From Yoonia sp. (lineage in GTDB: Bacteria > Pseudomonadota > Alphaproteobacteria > Rhodobacterales > Rhodobacteraceae), in NCBI RefSeq assembly GCF_017854565.1, contig NZ_JAFMHJ010000026.1:1-49074 (forward strand): a stretch of 49,074 nt of DNA, written 5' to 3'. Position 1 is the first letter of the stretch; each line of letters starts with the position of its first letter. Below the pieces are notes generated by a model. That model was not told the DNA's origin, ran no database searches, and saw only the letters and a list, made by a program, of their open reading frames with translations. Positions 32,722-40,751 of the stretch are shown one piece after another. A program made the translations under genes and the position numbers.

Positions 32722-34377
32722 ATGGCCAGCAATCAATTCGTCTATTTCATGGACGGCGTCTCTAAAACCTATCCCGGCGGGAAAAAGGTGTTTGAAAACA
32801 TCCGCCTGAATTTCCTCCCCGGCGTGAAAATCGGCGTTGTCGGCGTGAACGGCACCGGCAAATCGACCCTGATGCGGATCATGGCCGGTCAGGACAAGGA
32901 TTTCGTCGGCGAAGCATGGGCCGCCGAAGGCGCGCGCGTGGGCTATCTGCCGCAGGAACCCGAACTGGACGCGACCCTGAGCGTGCGTGAAAACGTCATG
33001 CTGGGTGTGGCCGACAAAAAGGCGATCCTTGATCGCTATAACGAAGTCGCCATGAATTATTCCGAAGAAACTGCCGATGAAATGGCCACCCTTCAGGATC
33101 AGATCGACGCGCAGAACCTCTGGGACCTCGACGCGCAGATCGACATCAGCATGGAGGCTTTGCGCTGTCCGGCGGACGATGCCGATGTGACCACGCTTTC
33201 GGGCGGTGAAAAGCGGCGCGTCGCGCTGTGCAAACTGTTGCTTGATGCGCCCGACATGCTGCTCTTGGACGAACCGACCAACCATTTGGACGCCGAAACC
33301 ATCGCATGGCTGCAACAGCACCTGATCGACTACAAGGGCACGATTTTGATCGTGACCCACGACCGCTATTTCCTGGATGCGATCACCGGCTGGATTTTGG
33401 AACTCGACCGTGGGTCGGGCATCCCGCACGAAGGCAATTATTCCAGTTGGCTGGAGGCCAAGGCAAAGCGGCTGCAACGCGAAGCCAAGGACGATAAATC
33501 CAAGCAGCGCACGCTGGAGCGCGAATTGGAATGGATGCGGCAAGGCGCGAAGGCCCGGCAGGCCAAATCCAAGGCCCGGATCAGCGCCTATAACGACCTC
33601 GCCAATCAGTCCGAGCGCGAAAAGATGGGCCGCGCCCAGATCATTATCCCCAACGGCCCGCGTCTGGGGTCCAAGGTGATCGCGGTTGACGGTATGAAAA
33701 AGGCCATGGGCGACAAGCTCTTGATCGAAGGGTTGACGTTTGATCTGCCCCCCGGCGGCATTGTCGGTGTGATCGGTCCAAACGGCGCGGGTAAATCCAC
33801 GCTGTTCTCCATGCTGACCGGGCAGTCCGAACCCGACGAAGGCACGGTTGAATATGGCGACACCGTGAAGCTGTCCTATGTGGACCAATCGCGCGATGCG
33901 CTGGCCGCCGACGCCACCGTCTGGGAGGAAATCACCGGCGGTGCCGAAATCATTCCGCTGGGCGACGCGCAGATGAACAGCCGCGCCTACTGCTCGGCGT
34001 TCAACTTCAAAGGCGGCGACCAGCAAAAGAAGGTCGGCCTGCTGTCAGGCGGTGAACGCAACCGGGTCCATATGGCCAAGCTGCTGAAATCCGGCGGCAA
34101 CGTGTTGCTCCTCGACGAACCGACCAACGACCTTGACGTCGAAACGCTGCGCGCGCTCGAGGACGCATTGGTCGATTTCGCCGGCTGCGCCGTGGTCATC
34201 AGCCACGACCGTTTCTTCCTCGACCGGATCTGCACGCATATCCTAGCCTTCGAAGGCGACGCCCATGTCGAATGGTTCCAAGGCGGGTTCACGGATTACG
34301 AAGAGGACAAGAAGGCCCGGCTCGGCGCAGACGCGCTGGAACCGAAGCGGATGAAGCACAAGAAGTTTGTGCGGTAG
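32722..34377 (+). CDS. ettA: Energy-dependent translational throttle protein (ABC-F)
   Basis: A 551-residue soluble ABC-F ATPase that binds the ribosomal E site and gates entry into elongation according to the ATP/ADP state. It has two ATPase domains: Walker A GVNGTGKST and GPNGAGKST; signatures TLSGGEKRRVALCKLLL and LLSGGERNRVHMAKLL; and Walker B LLLDEPTNHLDAET and LLLDEPTNDLDVET. The charged linker between them (LEWMRQGAKARQAKSKARI) is the P-site-tRNA-interacting motif. The N-terminus MASNQFVYFMDGVSKTYPGG is typical of EttA, fixing the ATG at 32722; AAGGA lies 11 bases upstream. An upstream in-frame ATG at 32686 is considered unlikely. Confidence 0.95.
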   Translation: MASNQFVYFMDGVSKTYPGGKKVFENIRLNFLPGVKIGVVGVNGTGKSTLMRIMAGQDKDFVGEAWAAEGARVGYLPQEPELDATLSVRENVMLGVADKKAILDRYNEVAMNYSEETADEMATLQDQIDAQNLWDLDAQIDISMEALRCPADDADVTTLSGGEKRRVALCKLLLDAPDMLLLDEPTNHLDAETIAWLQQHLIDYKGTILIVTHDRYFLDAITGWILELDRGSGIPHEGNYSSWLEAKAKRLQREAKDDKSKQRTLERELEWMRQGAKARQAKSKARISAYNDLANQSEREKMGRAQIIIPNGPRLGSKVIAVDGMKKAMGDKLLIEGLTFDLPPGGIVGVIGPNGAGKSTLFSMLTGQSEPDEGTVEYGDTVKLSYVDQSRDALAADATVWEEITGGAEIIPLGDAQMNSRAYCSAFNFKGGDQQKKVGLLSGGERNRVHMAKLLKSGGNVLLLDEPTNDLDVETLRALEDALVDFAGCAVVISHDRFFLDRICTHILAFEGDAHVEWFQGGFTDYEEDKKARLGADALEPKRMKHKKFVR

Positions 34378-34383
34378 TCCAGA

Positions 34384-34752
34384 ATGTGGAAAAGTGGAGT
34401 GACCGCGTTGGTATTCAGCCAATTACCTTCTGTCGGTCACTCCTATTGCTATCAAGGCACGGGATTTGACTTTGCCAGTGCAGTTAATAAGTCGTTAGAT
34501 TATCTGCTATGCCTACATAACGAACAGGCCAACAGCCTGAACGAGCAGGCGAGGATCATCAACGGCAATTCAGATTTGATATCGCAAAATGCCCGCATCT
34601 TTAATGATGCCATGGATCGACAATCCAACATCAAGCGCGCTTTGGACAGTCTTACATTTCTTGTCACCGAGATGGATCGGGACCAATCACGTTTGCGAAA
34701 TACGCTAGAAGACCTTGAAGCTCGCATATCGGAACTGGAATACGGGCGATAA
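34384..34752 (+). CDS. Hypothetical coiled-coil protein
   Basis: A 122-residue protein with no recognised family. The first 30 residues contain SGVTALVFSQLPSVGHSYCYQ and are weakly hydrophobic. From about 38 onward the sequence is helical with heptads: HNEQANSLNEQARIINGN, then LDSLTFLVTEMDRDQSRLRN and LEDLEARISELEYGR. It lacks a signal peptide or membrane helix. The DNA is noticeably AT-richer than ettA, 6 bases upstream, which suggests recent acquisition or a lineage-specific gene. The start ATG at 34384 has only a weak Shine-Dalgarno, so it could begin further in. Confidence 0.5.
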   Translation: MWKSGVTALVFSQLPSVGHSYCYQGTGFDFASAVNKSLDYLLCLHNEQANSLNEQARIINGNSDLISQNARIFNDAMDRQSNIKRALDSLTFLVTEMDRDQSRLRNTLEDLEARISELEYGR

Positions 34753-34939
34753 AGTGGGCGGCTCATTTGCCAAACCACCAGGGTCAGCCCGACCCATCAG
34801 TCGGGCAAGGTCGGCGCGCGATGACATCTGTAACAAAAGGGCCGCCATCAGCACCGCCCCTTCACGTTTGCGTAGCTGGCATGTCAGGTTCGCGCTCAAC
34901 GCGCTAGGCTGATCGGGCAACCAAAAACAAGGACACACC

Positions 34940-35305
34940 ATGCGGCTCGTCATTGCCATCGCGATCGGGTTCGCGGCTGCCGCTGCGGCCTATGCCCTGA
35001 AACTGCCGCTGCGATTCGGGGCACATCCGTTCTGGGCCGACCAAGCGCTGCTTTGGGGTGCCGCAATCGGCGCGATTCTGGCCCTGATCACATCCCGGAC
35101 ACACTACAGCCTGCGCGTGTTAAGCTTTACCACCCTGACCGCTGGCGCCTACGCCGTGGCCCACATCGGCAAAATGCGCTTTGCGGCATCCTACGCCGAA
35201 AACGCGTTTGCTGGGCAAATGTGGTTCTTTGGCTGGCATGCCGTGTGCATCTTTGCGATGGCAACGATTGTGACAACCGCCTACCGCCCGCGCAGGGGGG
35301 CCTGA
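34940..35305 (+). CDS. Small integral membrane protein of unknown function
   Basis: A 121-residue protein with three to four predicted membrane helices: residues 3-21 (LVIAIAIGFAAAAAAYAL), 37-53 (ALLWGAAIGAILALI), about 60-77 (LRVLSFTTLTAGAYAVAHI) and 95-112 (FFGWHAVCIFAMATIV). It ends in a basic cytoplasmic tail (RPRRGA). No motif identifies a function. It stands alone between the coiled-coil ORF and the cold-shock genes. The starting ATG lies about 10 bases after AAGGAC. Confidence 0.7.
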   Translation: MRLVIAIAIGFAAAAAAYALKLPLRFGAHPFWADQALLWGAAIGAILALITSRTHYSLRVLSFTTLTAGAYAVAHIGKMRFAASYAENAFAGQMWFFGWHAVCIFAMATIVTTAYRPRRGA

Positions 35306-35412
35306 TGTCACCCCGCTGCCGGGTTTCCAAGCGGTAGATATTCCGCCGACGCGCAGGTAACCTTAAATATACACTTGATTTTTCCTGCGTTAGCGGCCAC
35401 ATGGGGGATGCA

Positions 35413-35464
35413 GACGTTATCCTTCTCGACCCACTGTTTTCCTTCAAGGCTACAGTCTATCGAT
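35413..35464 (+). promoter_or_regulatory. Conserved cold-shock leader motif, copy 1
   Basis: A block running from GACGTTA through CTCGACC to CAGTCTATCGAT (35453-35464), which ends 66 bases before the first csp start. A matching block stands at 35864-35911 before the second csp gene. It is probably part of the 5' leader or the promoter region. Confidence 0.55.
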
Positions 35465-35529
35465 ATTGCACTGACTAAGCCAAGCTGTCGCAGTTCCGCG
35501 GACAGCATTGATACTAAAGGAAAAACACG

Positions 35530-35736
35530 ATGGCTACTGGCACCGTGAAATGGTTTAACTCTACTAAAGGCTTCGGCTTTATCGCTCCCGATGGTGGTTC
35601 CAAGGACGTTTTCGTTCACATCTCCGCTGTTGAGCGTTCCGGCCTGACTGGCCTGAAAGACGACCAGAAGGTCACTTTCGACATCGAATCCGGCCGTGAC
35701 GGTCGCGAATCTGCGATCAACCTCGCACTCGCGTAA
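35530..35736 (+). CDS. Cold-shock protein (CspA family), first copy
   Basis: A 68-residue OB-fold nucleic-acid-binding protein, an RNA chaperone. It carries RNP1 KGFGFIAP and RNP2 VFVHISA, with the aromatic residues W8, F15, F17, F27 and H30 that stack on bases. AAAGGA lies about 9 bases before the ATG. Preceded by a long AT-rich leader containing the motif at 35413-35464. The gene 240 bases downstream encodes a protein identical at 62 of 68 positions, yet with many different synonymous codons. No strong terminator was seen between them. Confidence 0.95.
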   Translation: MATGTVKWFNSTKGFGFIAPDGGSKDVFVHISAVERSGLTGLKDDQKVTFDIESGRDGRESAINLALA

Positions 35737-35863
35737 ATCGCGCTTGAAAAGAACGGGTTGCGCAGCATGATGCGCACCCACCTCCCCGGCGGTTGTCTGC
35801 CGAGATAACGACCCCCCTGAAAATTTATTGATTTTGTGACGACTCGTGGCATCCTGCCAGAGC

Positions 35864-35911
35864 GACGTTAACCTATCGACCACTGTATGCTTATCGGCCC
35901 AGTCTATCGAT
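35864..35911 (+). promoter_or_regulatory. Conserved cold-shock leader motif, copy 2
   Basis: GACGTTAACCTATCGACC leads to CAGTCTATCGAT (35900-35911), 66 bases before the second csp start at 35978. It aligns with 35413-35464 over its whole length with small gaps. Confidence 0.55.
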
Positions 35912-35977
35912 CCGAGTTTGACCGAGCCGGACCGCTGCAATTACGCGAGCGGAAAAAAATATAAGGAAGACAAGGAC

Positions 35978-36187
35978 ATGGCTTCAGGCACTGTCAAATG
36001 GTTTAATACCACAAAAGGTTTTGGTTTTATTGCCCCCGATGGCGGTTCAAAGGATGTGTTTGTGCATATCTCTGCCGTCGAACGCTCCGGGCTGACCGGC
36101 CTCAAGGATGATCAAAGGGTCAATTTTGACATCGAAGCAGGGCGTGATGGGCGTGAAAGCGCGATCAACCTGACTTTAGCTAATTAA
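35978..36187 (+). CDS. Cold-shock protein (CspA family), second copy
   Basis: A 69-residue CspA-type protein differing from the first copy at positions 3, 11, 47, 49, 54 and 66 and by an extra C-terminal Asn. RNP1 and RNP2 motifs and all base-stacking aromatics are kept. The ATG at 35978 has AAGGAC directly before it and AAGGAAG about 15 bases upstream. Its own leader carries the same CAGTCTATCGAT motif as the first gene at the same distance, so both are likely under the same control. An intrinsic terminator follows at 36205. Confidence 0.94.
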   Translation: MASGTVKWFNTTKGFGFIAPDGGSKDVFVHISAVERSGLTGLKDDQRVNFDIEAGRDGRESAINLTLAN

Positions 36188-36204
36188 TCAGCACCTTAAA
36201 TTAC

Positions 36205-36236
36205 GAAAAGGGCGTCACCTGCTGACGCCCTTTTTT
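36205..36236 (+). terminator. Intrinsic terminator after the second csp gene
   Basis: AAAAGGGCGTCA and TGACGCCCTTTTTT form a 9-bp GC-rich stem around a CCTGC loop, followed by T6. Confidence 0.9.
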
Positions 36237-36276
36237 GCAGTGACGCCGCCGCATCACGCCTGTCGTCTTGCGCGCC

Positions 36277-36990
36277 TCAATCCAGACCGACAGCTTGCGC
36301 CAGGCCGTCCTGGGCGTCCGTGACCAGTTGTAAAACACGTGGCCCGATAGCCGCAACGATCACCGCGACCCCCTGCGCGTTGGGGTGGATACCATCGGCC
36401 TGCATATAGTCTGCGATGCCGGCCTGCGTTCCTGCCGCCATGCGCACCCCGTCAAAGAAATCAGCATAGACCGACACCCCATACTTTGCAGCAAGATCGC
36501 CATACATCTGATCGAATTCTGATTTATAATCAGGGCCATAGTTCGATCCCGATTTCAGCCCCACCAGCAGCACATCAACCCCGGCGGCTTCCCCCTCGGC
36601 CAATATACCGTCCAGATTTGCACGGCTCACCGCAGGGTCCAGCCCGCGCAAATAGTCGTTTCCGCCCAGCGCCACGATCATCGCGTCAACCTCGGGCGTC
36701 AGGGTCCAGGTGACCCGGCTTAGCCCGCCCGCCGTCGTGTCACCGGACACGCCCGCATTGATCAGCGTCACATCAGCGCCCTGCGCATCCAGCCAGGACT
36801 GCAGCTGCGGCACAAACCCGTCGCCCTGTCGCAGCCCGTACCCGGCAGTCAGACTGTCGCCCAGCGCCGCAATTGTCACAGTTTCAGCATGCGCGGCACC
36901 GGTTGTTAGCAAAACCGCGACAGTTAGGTTGCGAAGCCCGTAAACTGCCCCATATCCAACGGATAGTCCCCGATCAAAGGCCGCCCGCAT
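36277..36990 (-). CDS. tesA: GDSL-type arylesterase / lysophospholipase (TesA-like)
   Basis: A 237-residue exported SGNH hydrolase cleaving acyl/aryl esters in the periplasm. A signal-like segment (NLTVAVLLTTGAAHA) is followed by block I ALGDSLTAGYGL with nucleophile S46, block III VALGGNDYLRG, and block V DGIHPNAQG with the Asp-His pair. The ATG at 36990 is the only plausible start giving a complete leader; longer frames run through the opposite-strand ATPase gene. It is divergent from the lolD-like gene, and the two start codons share the tetranucleotide CATG. The tesA / ybbA-like / ybbP-like arrangement is conserved in many proteobacteria. Confidence 0.88.
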   Translation of the reverse strand: MRAAFDRGLSVGYGAVYGLRNLTVAVLLTTGAAHAETVTIAALGDSLTAGYGLRQGDGFVPQLQSWLDAQGADVTLINAGVSGDTTAGGLSRVTWTLTPEVDAMIVALGGNDYLRGLDPAVSRANLDGILAEGEAAGVDVLLVGLKSGSNYGPDYKSEFDQMYGDLAAKYGVSVYADFFDGVRMAAGTQAGIADYMQADGIHPNAQGVAVIVAAIGPRVLQLVTDAQDGLAQAVGLD

Positions 36991-37681
36991 GACCGACCCC
37001 GTACTGACCATTACCAACGCCAACCTATCGCTCGACGGCAACGCCGGGCGGGTGGATATCTTGCATGATGTCTCGCTGACAGTGGCGGCAGGCGAAACGT
37101 TGGGCCTTGTCGGGCCTAGTGGGTCGGGCAAATCATCGCTCCTTATGTTGATGGGCGGCTTGGAACAGGCATCGTCAGGCACGATCATGGCCCTGGGCCA
37201 CGATTTGACTGCGATGAACGAAGACCAGCTCGCACGCTTCCGCAGGGATAATATGGGGGTGGTGTTCCAATCTTTCCACCTGATCCCGACAATGACCGCA
37301 TTGGAAAACGTCGCGACCCCGCTGGAACTGGCCGGCGCGCCCGATGCGTTCGCGCGGGCAGAGGCGGAATTGCACGCCGTGGGCCTTGCCGACCGCATGA
37401 ACCACTACCCCAATCAGATGTCGGGCGGCGAACAACAACGGGTGGCGCTGGCGCGGGCATCGGCACCGCGCCCACGCATCCTGCTGGCGGACGAACCCAC
37501 CGGCAACTTGGACGAAACCAATGGTCAGGCCATCATCGCGTTGCTGTTTGACCTGCGCGACCGGCATGGCGCAACCCTGATCATGGTCACCCACGCCAAC
37601 GAACTGGCCGCGCGATGCGACCGGATCATCCGCCTGCGCGACGGCCGCGTCGATGACGCGATGGCAAAGGCCGCAGAATGA
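36989..37681 (+). CDS. LolD/YbbA-type ABC transporter ATP-binding protein
   Basis: A 230-residue ABC ATPase of the MacB/LolD/YbbA group. Walker A is GPSGSGKS at 42-49, signature [14 protein letters not shown], Walker [14 protein letters not shown], and the switch histidine lies in [10 protein letters not shown]. It pairs with the large FtsX-like permease immediately downstream (four-base ATGA overlap). By analogy with YbbA-YbbP next to TesA, the complex probably acts on lipids or envelope components rather than importing a solute. The ATG at 36989 has AAAGG about 10 bases upstream, inside the tesA coding region. Confidence 0.9.
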   Translation: MTDPVLTITNANLSLDGNAGRVDILHDVSLTVAAGETLGLVGPSGSGKSSLLMLMGGLEQASSGTIMALGHDLTAMNEDQLARFRRDNMGVVFQSFHLIPTMTALENVATPLELAGAPDAFARAEAELHAVGLADRMNHYPNQMSGGEQQRVALARASAPRPRILLADEPTGNLDETNGQAIIALLFDLRDRHGATLIMVTHANELAARCDRIIRLRDGRVDDAMAKAAE

Positions 37682-40194
37682 CGCTTCGCATCGCGTCACG
37701 CCTTGCCGCCCGTGAACTGCGCGGCGGTCTGCGCGGGTTTCGCGTGTTCCTCGCATGCCTTGCCCTTGGGGTCGCAGCGATTGCCGCCGTCGGGACCGTG
37801 CGCGCCGGGATCGAGGCCGGATTGACACGCGACGGTGCCGCCCTTTTGGGTGGCGACGCCGAGGTTGGATTTACCTACCGCTTTGCGCGGGACGAAGAAT
37901 TGGCGTGGCTGCAAACCATCGCCGAAACAGTCTCGGAAACCGTTGATTTCCGGTCGATGATCGTGGTGGATCGCGCCGGTGGCGCCGAACGCGGCCTGAC
38001 CCAGATCCGCGCAGTCGACAACGCCTATCCGCTTGTCGGCGCTGTTGAACTTAACCCCGATATGCCCCTGCCAGACGCGCTGGCCGATCATGGTGCCGTG
38101 ATGGAACGTGTGCTGGCCGACCGATTGGGCCTTGCCCCCGGCGACAGATTTCGCCTTGGGACGCAGGATTTCACCCTGCGCGCGATCCTTGACCGCTATC
38201 CTGACAATGCCGCCGGCGGCTTTGGCCTTGGCCCCCGCACGATCGTGTTGACCGATGACCTTGCAAATGCGGGCCTGCTTGCCGAAGGGACGCTGTTTTC
38301 AACGGAATACCGGCTTGACCTGCCGCCCGGTGCCGATCTGCAAACGCTGGAAGACGCGGCCGAGGCGCAGTTCCGTGAAACCGGTCTGCGCTGGCGCGAC
38401 AGTCGCAGGGGCGCTGGTGGTGCCGCGCGGTTCGTCGACCGCATCGGTGCGTTTTTGATCCTTGTGGGCCTGTCCGGCCTAGCGGTCGGCGGTGTCGGTG
38501 TATCGGCAGCCGTGCGGTCGTATCTGGCAGGCAAGACCGGCGTTATTGCGACGCTGAAAACCCTTGGCGCGACCCGTAAAATCATCTTCCAGACCTACTT
38601 TATCCAGATCGGCGTCCTGACCCTGCTGGGTGTCGCCCTTGGCCTGATCATCGGGGCCGGCATACCCGTGCTGTTCGCCCCCCTGATCGAGGCGCAGCTG
38701 CCGATCCCGGCGGTCTTTGCCATCTACCCCGGCCCCTTGATCGAGGCGGCAATTTACGGGCTGCTGGCCGCGCTTATCTTCACCCTCTGGCCGCTGGCCA
38801 AAACCGAAGACATCCGCGCAGCGACCCTGTTCCGCGATGCGTTCGCTGCGTCGAAAACCCTGCCCGCGTGGAAATACCTGATCACCATGGCGGTGCTGAT
38901 TGCCGTGTTGGTCGGCGCTGCGATCTGGTTCTCCGGGACCGCCTTCCTGACGCTGTGGACCGCAGGCGGCATTGCCGGGTCGCTGGTCATTCTTGTCGTC
39001 GCCGCCACGATCATCCGCTGGATCGCCCGCCGGTTCAGGATCATCGCGCGGGGGCGTCCGGCGCTGCGGCTCGCACTGGGGTCGATCGGCGCGCGCGGCG
39101 GTGAATCCACTTCGGTCGTGCTATCGCTCGGGCTTGGCCTGACGGTGCTGGCCGCCGTTGGCCAGATTGATGGCAACCTGCGGCAATCCTTTGCCAATGA
39201 CCTGCCCGACGTCGCGCCCAGCTATTTCTTTGTCGATATCCAGCCCGACCAGATCGACGGGTTCCGCGACAGGCTGGCCAGCGACAGCGCCGTCAGCCGG
39301 GTCGACAGCGCGCCCATGCTGCGCGGGATCATCACCCGGATCAACGACCAACCGGCCGAAGAATTTGCCGACGGCCACTGGGTCGTGCGCGGCGACAGGG
39401 GCCTGACCTATGCCGACGCCATACCCAAAGGCACCGAAGTCACCCAAGGCACGTGGTGGCCCGAAGGCTATGACGGCCCGCCCCAAGTCAGCTTTGCCGC
39501 AGAAGAGGGCGCCGAAATCGGCTTGGCGCTGGGCGACACGATCACCATCAACATTCTGGGACGCGACATCACCGCGACCATCACCAGCTTTCGCACCGTC
39601 AGCTGGGACGAGGCCGGCATCGGCTTTGTGCTGGCCATGAACGAGGCGGCCCTTGCAGGCGCACCCCATAGCTGGATTTCCACCGTCTACGCCGAACCTC
39701 AGGCCGAGGCGGCGATCCTGCGCGATCTGGCCACCGCATACCCCAACATCACCGCAATCCGCATCCGCGACGCGATTGATCAGGTCGTTGAACTCGTCAC
39801 CGGCATCGCCGCAGCCACACGTTACGGCGCGTTGATCACGCTGATCACCGGGTTTCTGGTGCTGATCGGCGCGGCGGCAGCAGGCGAACGGGCCCGCACA
39901 TTCGAATCGGCGGTGCTCAAAACGCTTGGCGCATCGCGCGCGCGCATCATGACCAGCTTTGCCCTGCGCGCCGCCCTTCTGGGCCTTGCCGCTGGCGTCG
40001 TGGCACTGGGCGCGGGCATTCTGGGTGGTTGGGCGGTATCGACCTTTATCATGGAAAGCGACTTTACCGTGATCTGGTCAAACGCCCTGCTGATCATCGG
40101 GGGCGGCGTGATGGCATCGTTGCTGGCGGGTCTCGCCTTTGCATGGCGTCCGCTGGCGGCCAAACCAGCACGGGTCCTGCGGGCACGCGAATGA
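37678..40194 (+). CDS. FtsX-like ABC transporter permease (YbbP type)
   Basis: An 838-residue inner-membrane protein with duplicated FtsX domains. The N-terminal helix is FLACLALGVAAIAAVGTV. A periplasmic domain covers about residues 40-250. The first FtsX module is near 255-400 (IGAFLILVGLSGLAVGGVGV and later segments), with additional helices near 405-450. A second periplasmic domain spans about 490-710. The C-terminal FtsX module has ITLITGFLVLIGAAAAGERA and two more helices. Mechanotransmission-type ABC proteins of this class move or release lipids from the membrane. Coupled by overlap to the ATPase before it and the GGCT-like gene after it. Confidence 0.9.
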   Translation: MTLRIASRLAARELRGGLRGFRVFLACLALGVAAIAAVGTVRAGIEAGLTRDGAALLGGDAEVGFTYRFARDEELAWLQTIAETVSETVDFRSMIVVDRAGGAERGLTQIRAVDNAYPLVGAVELNPDMPLPDALADHGAVMERVLADRLGLAPGDRFRLGTQDFTLRAILDRYPDNAAGGFGLGPRTIVLTDDLANAGLLAEGTLFSTEYRLDLPPGADLQTLEDAAEAQFRETGLRWRDSRRGAGGAARFVDRIGAFLILVGLSGLAVGGVGVSAAVRSYLAGKTGVIATLKTLGATRKIIFQTYFIQIGVLTLLGVALGLIIGAGIPVLFAPLIEAQLPIPAVFAIYPGPLIEAAIYGLLAALIFTLWPLAKTEDIRAATLFRDAFAASKTLPAWKYLITMAVLIAVLVGAAIWFSGTAFLTLWTAGGIAGSLVILVVAATIIRWIARRFRIIARGRPALRLALGSIGARGGESTSVVLSLGLGLTVLAAVGQIDGNLRQSFANDLPDVAPSYFFVDIQPDQIDGFRDRLASDSAVSRVDSAPMLRGIITRINDQPAEEFADGHWVVRGDRGLTYADAIPKGTEVTQGTWWPEGYDGPPQVSFAAEEGAEIGLALGDTITINILGRDITATITSFRTVSWDEAGIGFVLAMNEAALAGAPHSWISTVYAEPQAEAAILRDLATAYPNITAIRIRDAIDQVVELVTGIAAATRYGALITLITGFLVLIGAAAAGERARTFESAVLKTLGASRARIMTSFALRAALLGLAAGVVALGAGILGGWAVSTFIMESDFTVIWSNALLIIGGGVMASLLAGLAFAWRPLAAKPARVLRARE

Positions 40195-40751
40195 CCGATC
40201 CCGCGTTCTTTGGCTATGGCAGTCTGGTCAACCTCGCCACCCATACCTACGCCGACCTGCGGCCCGCGCGGTTGCAGGGCTGGCGGCGGGTCTGGCGCCA
40301 GACGCACCTGCGCCAGATCGCATTCTTGTCGGTGGAACCCGACACAAACACCGCAATTGACGGGATCATCGCCCGTGTGCCCGGCGCCGATTGGGCCGCC
40401 CTCGACACCCGAGAGGCCGCATATGACAGGCACGATGTCAGCGCCACCGTTCTGCACGAAGGCCCGCCCGCGACCACGGCCATCTATCAGGTCAGCCCCC
40501 ACCATATCGCACCGCCCGGTGCCAACCATCCGATCCTGCTCAGCTATCTTGATGTCGTCGTGCATGGCTATCTGGCGGTCTACGGGGTGCCCGGCGTGGC
40601 AGATTTCTTTGCCACGACAGCCGGCTGGGACACGCCCATCCTGAATGATCGCGCGGCACCGCAATACCCGCGCCATCAGCCGATGACCCCGGATCAAACC
40701 GACCTCGTGGACCGGTATCTGGCGACCTGTCAGGTTGGCGCGGCGGGTTAG
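40191..40751 (+). CDS. Gamma-glutamylcyclotransferase-like protein
   Basis: A 186-residue protein of the GGCT/AIG2 superfamily. The N-terminal FFGYGSLVN carries the GYGS substrate-binding loop, and a conserved acidic residue sits in DTREAAYDRHDV, the position of the catalytic Glu. Members cyclise gamma-glutamyl compounds to 5-oxoproline, but many bacterial homologues are uncharacterised. The ATG at 40191 overlaps the permease stop (ATGA), so it belongs to the tesA-divergent unit. Its stop overlaps that of gltX tail to tail by three bases. Confidence 0.82.
   Translation: MTDPAFFGYGSLVNLATHTYADLRPARLQGWRRVWRQTHLRQIAFLSVEPDTNTAIDGIIARVPGADWAALDTREAAYDRHDVSATVLHEGPPATTAIYQVSPHHIAPPGANHPILLSYLDVVVHGYLAVYGVPGVADFFATTAGWDTPILNDRAAPQYPRHQPMTPDQTDLVDRYLATCQVGAAG

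Noticed and set aside
32446..34026. 526-residue minus-strand ORF opposite ettA
   Set aside because: A mirror frame of the strongly conserved ettA gene; no independent motif. Similar long antisense frames opposite the MORN gene (47003-48340) and xdhB (16509-17735) are rejected for the same reason.
34705..34959. Minus-strand ORF with a Leu-rich segment (MAALLLQMSSRADLARLMG)
   Set aside because: It looks somewhat protein-like and fills a 187-base gap, but it overlaps both flanking plus-strand genes in its full length, has no recognised family, and has no clear start signal.
35740..35810. GC hairpins after the first csp gene as a terminator
   Set aside because: Stems are imperfect and there is no T-run; transcription into the second gene cannot be excluded.
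36277..37398. Longer 373-residue version of the tesA protein
   Set aside because: The extra N-terminal 136 residues lie antisense to the conserved lolD-like ATPase; the ATG at 36990 gives a normal signal-peptide-containing esterase.
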